From positions 1 to 48,916 of the IMG/VR virus record IMGVR_UViG_3300028392_001777: 48,916 bases of DNA. One strand, given 5' to 3'. The translations under genes and the position numbers were made by a program. This DNA is from a virus. Under the pieces are notes generated by a model. The model was given only the letters and a program-made list of their open reading frames with translations. It was not told the origin of the DNA and searched no databases. How positions within the stretch are numbered: position 1 is the first letter of the stretch; every line of letters starts with the position of its first letter. This document shows, piece after piece, positions 26,101 through 35,100 of this stretch.

Positions 26101-29100
26101 TTCCGTCATATGAAAATACTCCGTCAAGTTTATAAACATCCACCACAGGTTGTTGATATCTAATAGGTGCCCATGCCGCTTTATCTGTGAGATTGTTAAA
26201 CATAGTAACATATCCTGGATACCCGTTAGGAAAATCCCCATTAGTAGTAGGATTTCCTTTGGCTCCTATCATTAATTTTCCAGTAACATAACTTACACTT
26301 TCTCCAAAATTATCGCCTTGTACTGTAAGGTCATTATAAATTTGTTGTCCAAACGCAAACTGTCCTGGATTATTAATATTTTTAGTACTACTTGGGAAAT
26401 AATCATATGTATATGCTACACCGCCGTTAGGAATTAAATTAAAGAAGGTTGTGCTATGTTCGTCAAAATATGTTTGACCAGCATCAAATGTTGTTGGCTC
26501 GTAAATGTTCCCGTTGGGAGCCCCAACAATTAAATTAATAGCATTGGAATTTATACTTAAAGAATATCCAAAATTTGCGTTGTTAACTGGCAATGGACTT
26601 AATAGTTGCTGAGAAAATACAAATGTATTAAATCCTAGTTGATTGAATACAGAATTTGTTGCTCCAGGAAGTACTGTTAGTAAATTATTAGTAACAGCAG
26701 CTTTTATATTTTCTATAAAAATTGATAATCTTCCTGATACTACTAAAATAGTATTACCAGGAATAGGGGCATAGGTAAAGTAAATATTTTGATTAGAATT
26801 ATCATAAGAATAATCAACTCCGTATGTTTGTAAAATATTGTTTACATAAACTACTGTATTATAAGCACTAGCTGAGGAGTATAAAGTTCCTATATTATAA
26901 ATTTGTGTGCTGCCATCACCAATAAATGTTAAGTCAGGAGTAACTGATGCTTGTACATTAGGAATTCCTGCGGCATTAATTGCAGCTGCAAATCCTGCTG
27001 CTGTATTATTTGGTAATCCTGGAACGGTAACTTGTGTGTTATTAATACGCAAAGTTCCGCCGGCTGTAATAGTAGGATTAGCAATGGTAGAAGTAGTTAT
27101 TCCGTAAACGCGAGACTGATTAGTTTGGTAGTCTACCGATCCTGCAAATTGTAAATAAGTGCTGTCATACGGAGCTCCAACATATAAACTACAATTTAAT
27201 GGGCACGACACAACATCAAATCCATAAGATGCTTGATATTTTATTGTACTACTGTTTACTTGCTGTATTTGTGTAATTGCGTTAGTTTCAATTTCAATTA
27301 TGTCGCCGTAATTAAAGGTAATATTAGAAAATATAATGTTATTGCCGCTAACCGTGAATTGTCCTTCAAGTGACTGCTCTGTTGTAAGCAAAAATATTCC
27401 GTTTACACTTACTGCCACTGGAGACACTACGTTGCCTGGAACAGTATAAGTTAATTGACTTGGGGTTGATACAATATAACGTAAAACACTTCTATCAAAT
27501 ACATATGTTGTCCCCGCGCCTACTGTTAAATTAACTTGGGCATTAGGAGCGCCAATCATTATTTGACGGCCATCAGTAGTTGTTGTTATACTTGATCCAA
27601 ATTTATCTCCATTTACCGAGCTAGCCGATGTAATAGTTTCAACATACTGCCAGTAGGTAGGAGTAGATACAATAATTTTAGCACCTAACGGCGGAATAGA
27701 TCCTGATAAGAAAGTTAACGCTGTTGTTGTATTATTAAATGTATAATCTAAGAAAGGACGTTGTAGTACCCCATTTACTTTTACTGTAAAATTATAAATG
27801 CTTGTAGCATTGTACAAATAATTGTTTAGTGTAAATGTTGATGTTGTAACTGTTCCGGTTCCTGATTCACTATACGCTGTTATTCTTCCGCTTAAAACGT
27901 CAGTAACCGTAACAGTTAAATTATCAGTAGGGTCAGTTCCACCTAATTGTGTTCCATTGATAGTAAGTATATCACCAATTTGATAGCTGACCCCTCCAGA
28001 CACTAACTCGCTAGTATAAACACCGCGAGTATTAGTGACATTAAAGACCGCAGAAATACCAATGCCTGAAGTGGCATTTTGTTGAATTCCATAATATGTT
28101 TGTGTGTTAAGTTGAATTGCGTTAGAGCGACTAATTGTTAAAGTTTGGTTAGTACCAGGTGCGGCTACAAAAATTACATAATTTTCATTAATTGTATAGT
28201 CAGTTCCATAAGTCGCAATGTTACCATTTAATGTAACTATTAATTGATTTGGGTTAAAATAATTAATTTGTATTGCTGTATCATATTCAAATAAAGTCTG
28301 CGAGCCATTTGTTGTATAAGTTATTGATTGTTCTACAACTTCAACTTTTTCATAAGCATAAACTACATTAGCGCCAGGAGCACCAATATACATCCAGCGT
28401 TCATCAAAACTAATTGCAGCGGATGATCCAAATCCTATAGGACTAAAATTTTGATCAGGAGCAACCAATAATTGTACTTGTGTATAAAATCCAGTATCTG
28501 AATTTCTATAAATTATAGCAGCATATCCTGCTCCTGAATTACTAGTACTGGCCCCAGCGACTCCCCAATTATGATTTCCAAATGCCACAGCATTGCCATA
28601 CCCGGCAGTGCCTTGGGTGCCTAATATTAATTCAGTATTAAACTGATAATCTTGATAAACACCGTTAAAATATGTATATATTGACCCAGCACCGGCTTGT
28701 GCGCCAGGCACTCCAACTAATGCTCCAAAATTATCATTGACTTGAGCAACACTTGCTCCAAAATTTGCTGTGCCGGCAAGACCCGGAGCAATGGTTTGAT
28801 TTATAGTAAATGGAGAACCTTTTTGTAGTGTTTCCCAGTGTCCATTACCGTCGTTGTCTACCCACGCAATGCTTCCTGGTGTTAAACTATTTACGTAAGG
28901 TAAGGTTGAAATGTCGCTGGCTTGATTTACTCGAGCACTTTGTAAATGAAATACTAATCCAGTTCCTGTTAAAGAGTTTACATTTGTATTTGTAAAATTA
29001 AATTCAATAATAATAGTAGTGGTACTTGAAACTGCTAATACACGATAAACTCCATTAACACCTTGATTAAAATACTTAATAATAATTAAATCGCCATAAG

Positions 29101-32100
29101 ATAATCCATGGGCGGCATTAAATTGAACTATAGCAGTAGAGTTAAGATTGTCAGTCAAAGAAATCATTTGACCTGGAACATCTTCAACACGATAAACACC
29201 CCAATTATAACTGTTTATTTTAGCTATCCAGATATATGTTCCAGTTCCAATATTGTTTATTTTAGCATCAATTGCCGTTGGATCATTAATATCAAATACA
29301 GTAACATCAACATCCTCCAAACATACATAGCCTGCTGTTGGTAATGCTTGCGGCAAATTACTATTTTCATAAGTAGTAGGAAGAATATCAGAACTTGTAA
29401 TATTATAACTTGTTTTCCACAAATTTTTAACATATACCGATTGGTTAGCTTCACTTGTTTGCCCTGGAACAATGACTTGTATGGTCGAAGGATTATAAGA
29501 CAATAACGATTGATTTAATTGTATTTCAAAATAACTCTTATTGGCCTGCGCACCATAAGTTCCTGATAACACACCCCAATTTTCATAAATGTCGTATGCT
29601 CCACTTTCTTTTCCATTGATGCGAGCAGTTTTAAATACTTCAGCGGCACGCAATGTTCCTTTTGTTCCAAGAAATTGTTGATATAATTGAACCTGCGTTA
29701 CTCCGTTAAGGTTCATATCTGTCATATAAGGGCGAGGACGGAATCCTATTAAAGCAAACGCAAATAAATCATTATCAGAAGTTAAGTTAGCTTGATATAC
29801 ATCATATGCTGTAGTTAATTGATCGGCTTTGTTGGCTAAGTTAGGCAGTAATCCTTGGTCAATTAATTGATAATTACTCTTTACCCAATTTGTATAATTA
29901 AATTTTTGTTGTGGTTGTGAAATAACTAATGCTTGCCAATATGTATTTTTATATAATACGATTTCGCCTTTAGCATACGTTCTATTTGAATCCCATTCTT
30001 TTACATTATTTAGATTGAGAATAAATCCTTGAGCATTTAATTGTCCGTCCCACTCAGTAGTAGTTGAAGCAATTAAACTTAATCTAGACTGGCGAGCAGC
30101 TGTAATTGGATTGTAAATTAAATCACGGAACTGACTTGTGTTGTTTAACACTATCATATCTTCGTAATTTGTAAATTTTAATGTTAGATAGTTAATAGTT
30201 TGTTGATTAAGAGTAGATACTGAAAACTGATTTCCGTCACGATTTACCACCATCTTACTAACGTCCAGAGCATTGCCATTTTGATCTAGTAACATATTCT
30301 CAGGAGTGACACTAGCAATAGTATCTACAATACTAATAGGTTGACTTGCTGTAATTGTTGTGGCAGATGGATTTAAATTAATAATTGTATTAAATGTCCA
30401 ACCTTGCGCGGCAAAGTACAAAAATTCTTGACACATTTGATTCCAGTTTAATGTATACCCATTAAACACATTATCAAACATTAAGCCTTGACTAGTTAAC
30501 CAAGTCCCATAGCTTAATAAGAAGTCGCAGACACTGGCGGGATTTGTAAATACATATCCATATGGTATTTGTGTTGTATTATCAGTATATTGCGTTGGCA
30601 CTTGAACCGATAAATCCCCGCTGGTAATAGTTTGAAATGCTCCCACAGGACTACTAATAAAAATTTTAAAATAAGGGCTAATATTACTATATCCAGATAC
30701 ACTATATCCAACCCCGCCGTTATCCAATTCTACAATTTGAACAATTACGGCACTATAATTAATAGTGTTAAAAGGTTGATTTTTATAAAATAATAAATCA
30801 TAACTTGTTGGAGGAATTAATAAACTGTTATTAGTTGATGCTGGACCAGCACGTTCTGTAAACAACTGTACATACACCGGGTCGGAAAACGATGCCATAC
30901 GATAACATAATCTAACATCAATACTTGCTAACGCATTGGTTAACGAGGTTGTGCTGTTTAATCCTATGCGTTGATTATAATCTACAATCCAGTTAATATA
31001 ACTAGCTTTACTAACGCCATTGCCATAAATTTGTACACCGTTAGCATCTAAACGATAGCGATTATTATACAAATATTGACCTAATGTTGTGTTATAGCGA
31101 TATAAATCTCTGTCAGCAAATAGCGAAAAGAATTGCGCTGGTTTTGTTAAAGCAAGTAAACGCATGATAGCAAACGGATACGCACTACTGTTCCACCATG
31201 AGTCCTGAACTGGGCCGCCGTCTCCAGCCATCCAAGATGCTTGGAAACCAGACGGATCATTCAAACCAACTACACATTCAAGTGGATTTAATAAATCGCC
31301 TTCGGACCCAACTGGTATAATTTCAAGTAAGCCAGGACGAGCGTATTCAGGAAGAATGTAAGGGCCAAGTGGGTCGGCTACTAGACCAGCTTCAAGATCG
31401 CCCCATAATACTGTGTTGCCCGAGGTATAAGGTGCTGGGCCATAACGCTCCATCCACCATAGTGGCTCTTCCGTAAAGCCAAGCATTTCCCAAGGTGTTG
31501 TGTTAGGTGTTTCTGTATCGTAAAAATAACGATAGATACCGCGCCAGTTTCCTTGTAGGAACGGTTGTTGATCAATGCGGTTAGCTGATTCTCTATAGTT
31601 GTAGGTAAACGGATTACTTGCTACATAAGTTTGTGTAGTATAGTTAATCTTATTTTGCCCTACCCAAGCAAAGAAAGTTTCGTTTAAAATCTGATTTACT
31701 TCTTGCCAGGTATATGGTGTTTTACGGAAATAGCCTGGTAACAATGCTGTAGTTTGTGCTGGGTAGAAATCTGGATCTACTTCATCAGTAGTTAGTGGAA
31801 TTGGATTATCGTCTACTTTAATATTATTATAAACACGTTTTTCAAACTCAATTAATATTTGGTCGCGAATATCGCCAAATGCAATGGTAGTAGATCCATC
31901 GTGGCCGCGGATTACAAATGTTGGCTCGTTATATGTTTCGTCAAGATAAATTTCTGGTTTATATTTAGGATATAAACCCATCTTACTTGGTGTATTAGGA
32001 CACCAGTTAGGACTTGGATTTGTAGATGTTGTAACTGTTTTAGTAGTAGAAACACCTGTATTAGTATTTGTAGTTGTTGAATTTCTAGTAGTTAATACCG

Positions 32101-35100
32101 GAATATATTCGTTAATGGTGACAACATCACCTGTGGTTATTGGAACTAAAAGTGTTAGCTTAGGAGCAATAGTAGATACGGTGTATTCTGTACCTCTCAA
32201 TAGCAATACACCATTTAAATATACTAACAAACTTTGATAATTGGACGATGTAAAATCATACATCTGGGTAGTATTAAATGTTTGTATGGTAATTGGAGTA
32301 ACTGTTGTGGAAGTTGAAGTATAGTTAGACCCGCATGGTAACATATCCGACCAGTAAAACGAATCTGAACTTGTAAGACTTGATGTAATTTTTTGTATGG
32401 TTAAATCAAGAATACTACTAATAGATTGTCCTGGTTGAATATCTAATTGTGTTACCGCTGTTAATATTTTATTTTTATATTTTGTGTATTCTTGACTGTT
32501 GTATGCTAATGCGCCAAAAATATCATAGTTAGCATTGCGTATAAAGAAGCCAGCAAGTGTAAGCGGCGATGATTGTTGTAATATTTGCTGACCATAAGGA
32601 ATAATATTACCTAAGTCACGAGTATTGTTGCGTCCATTGATTGTGCCTTGAAAGTCTAATAAATTTTCGCAAATTGTGCCGTAATGCTGGCGAACAGTAC
32701 CTAACGTAAATTGACTGCTATTGCCGTTGAACGGATTATTTTCAAGATTGACAGGAACTTCATAAAAACCTTGAGCGCTGGCTGTTTGACTGTAAACCAA
32801 CACTTCAATAATATCGCCGGCAACATAACCTGTACCAGTTAAAGTGATAACTGTATTGCCAAGACTGTTAGTTGTTAATGTATAAGTTGATGGATCTTGA
32901 TATACACTATTAATAAAAATTTGTACAGCTGGAACATTTAAATCTGTCTGTGCTACTACATCAAGTTGTAATGCTTGCCCATTGTAAGTAAATTGGAACT
33001 GTTGGCGGGCTAAGGACGGAATTGCGGCAGTTTGCCAGCCAATTTCTAAAGTAAATGCAGTAAGATTACTATATTGATAAACAAATCCTTCGCTGACATT
33101 TATAGTCTGACCTACTCCTGTTGAGGTAGGAGTATATATAAATGTGTCTGTATAAAAATTATTATCAAATAATGTATCACCGATATTATTAATGCTAAAA
33201 AATGCTAACGGAATTCCCAACACAGTATCTATTGGGTTGTCAGGATTTTCAGCATAGCTTAATAATTTAGAACCAGTAAAGTTTGTACTTGGATATTGTG
33301 TTGTATCGCCAAAGCTATAACCATTGCTATCAAATACATCGAACAAAGGTGGCTCCTGAACATTTGATTTTTGTTGAGCTAAAATCCAGTTAATTCCGTC
33401 ATAATAGTAACTTTGGCCTACTATACTAACTGTTCCACCGCTGATATAAGCGGCAGTTGTAGTATTACTATAGCTTACAGTGGATTTTGTACAAGCGGTT
33501 ACAGTATAAATGCCATTATACCCAGCTGGTGTAATGCCACGGACAGTAACAGGGTCGCCAATTAAAAATGGGGGAGATCCCAGCGGATCAAATTTTATAG
33601 TAGCAGCTGTTCCATTGCCTTTAATGGATTGTACAGCTAGTACTGTACCATTAATTGAAACTGTTCCTTGATTTGTTAATACAGTAGTTTTAGGGATTAA
33701 ATCAATAATAGGTATTGTTGATTGTTGCGGATTAGGAACAATAAAGTTTACAGTATAAACTTCTTTACGAACATCAAAATTATCATCAACAGCAAAAATA
33801 ATAGTACTGTCTTGAACAAGTGTATAGCCGTTAATTGTATAGCTGGTTTTACCGTTGACGTTAAGTAATGCATCAGTTTGTATAAAATCTATTACGTCAA
33901 CCGCATCGATTCCTTGAATAGCAAAATTAAATAATTTGGTATTAGCTCGAAATTCTAAAATTGGACGAGTTGCCCTTTCAGCACTAACATATGTAGGGGT
34001 GGTATCGTTATAAATTGCCGTAGCATTAATTACATCAATATGGAACCAGCGATTACTCCGAGACCAAGGATTTAAATCTTGACTTGCCATATTAATTGTA
34101 ATATAATCTTGTCGAGCTGGTTGATTGCCGTAAGAAGCAATATTGCCACCACTTGTATACGCTCCGACTGCCGCACTACTATAAGTTAATGAGGTTTTGC
34201 TCGAAGATAAAACTGTATAAATTCCATTGTAATTTCCTGTAACTGAAGTAATACCGGCTACAACAATTAACTGGCCCGGAGCGAATGGTGGAGTTGGTTG
34301 TTCAAAATAACTTAATGTAACTAATGACCCTGTTCCCACTGCATTAGTTACATTAATAATTTCAGTTTCAACAGCATAAGATTCAGGAACAATTAAAGAT
34401 GTTTCTGGTACTAATATAATGCCCGACCCAACGCCCTGAACATAATATGTGTTACCTTGATATGATTCTGGATATACTGTCCCTTCAAACGTAACCTTTA
34501 GACCATTTGTAAATGTTACTCCGTTAGGACTTGTATAATTAAGTTCCCCTAAAATTTCAGTATCTACATTAATATATGCATCTGTGGCTTGATCAATTAA
34601 ATTAATTGCTCCAAATATATTTGGGTCTTGGCCGTCTTGGTAGAACAATGTTGAAAGAGCGGCAGTAAGCAACGGCATTTCTTGAAAGAAACCTTGGGAA
34701 TTTTTATACCAGTTGGTATTAACATATTCTGTGCCTGAAGTAATACTAAATTGTGATAGCTCTGCTATAGATAAAATGCTGTTAAGACGAATAAACGGTA
34801 CTCCATTAACATCGTTTACATATTGAATCTGCCATAGTCCAAATTGTATTGCTTGATCTGTAATTGGGGTAGCTTCTGAAAATGTAGTTGAGTCATAAGA
34901 GCCAATCGCTCCAATGTCGCCGGGTGCTAACGGATCAAATGGAGTTTGATTAATCCATCCACCTGGCACTGGATCAGATGATTGTACAGAAAATACTAAT
35001 GTTCGATTGGCAAGACTAGTAATACCGTCGATGCCAGTAGGATAGGTTGTTAAAAACTGTTCTACTGAAATACCGTTAATTTGATTATATAACAAAGTTG

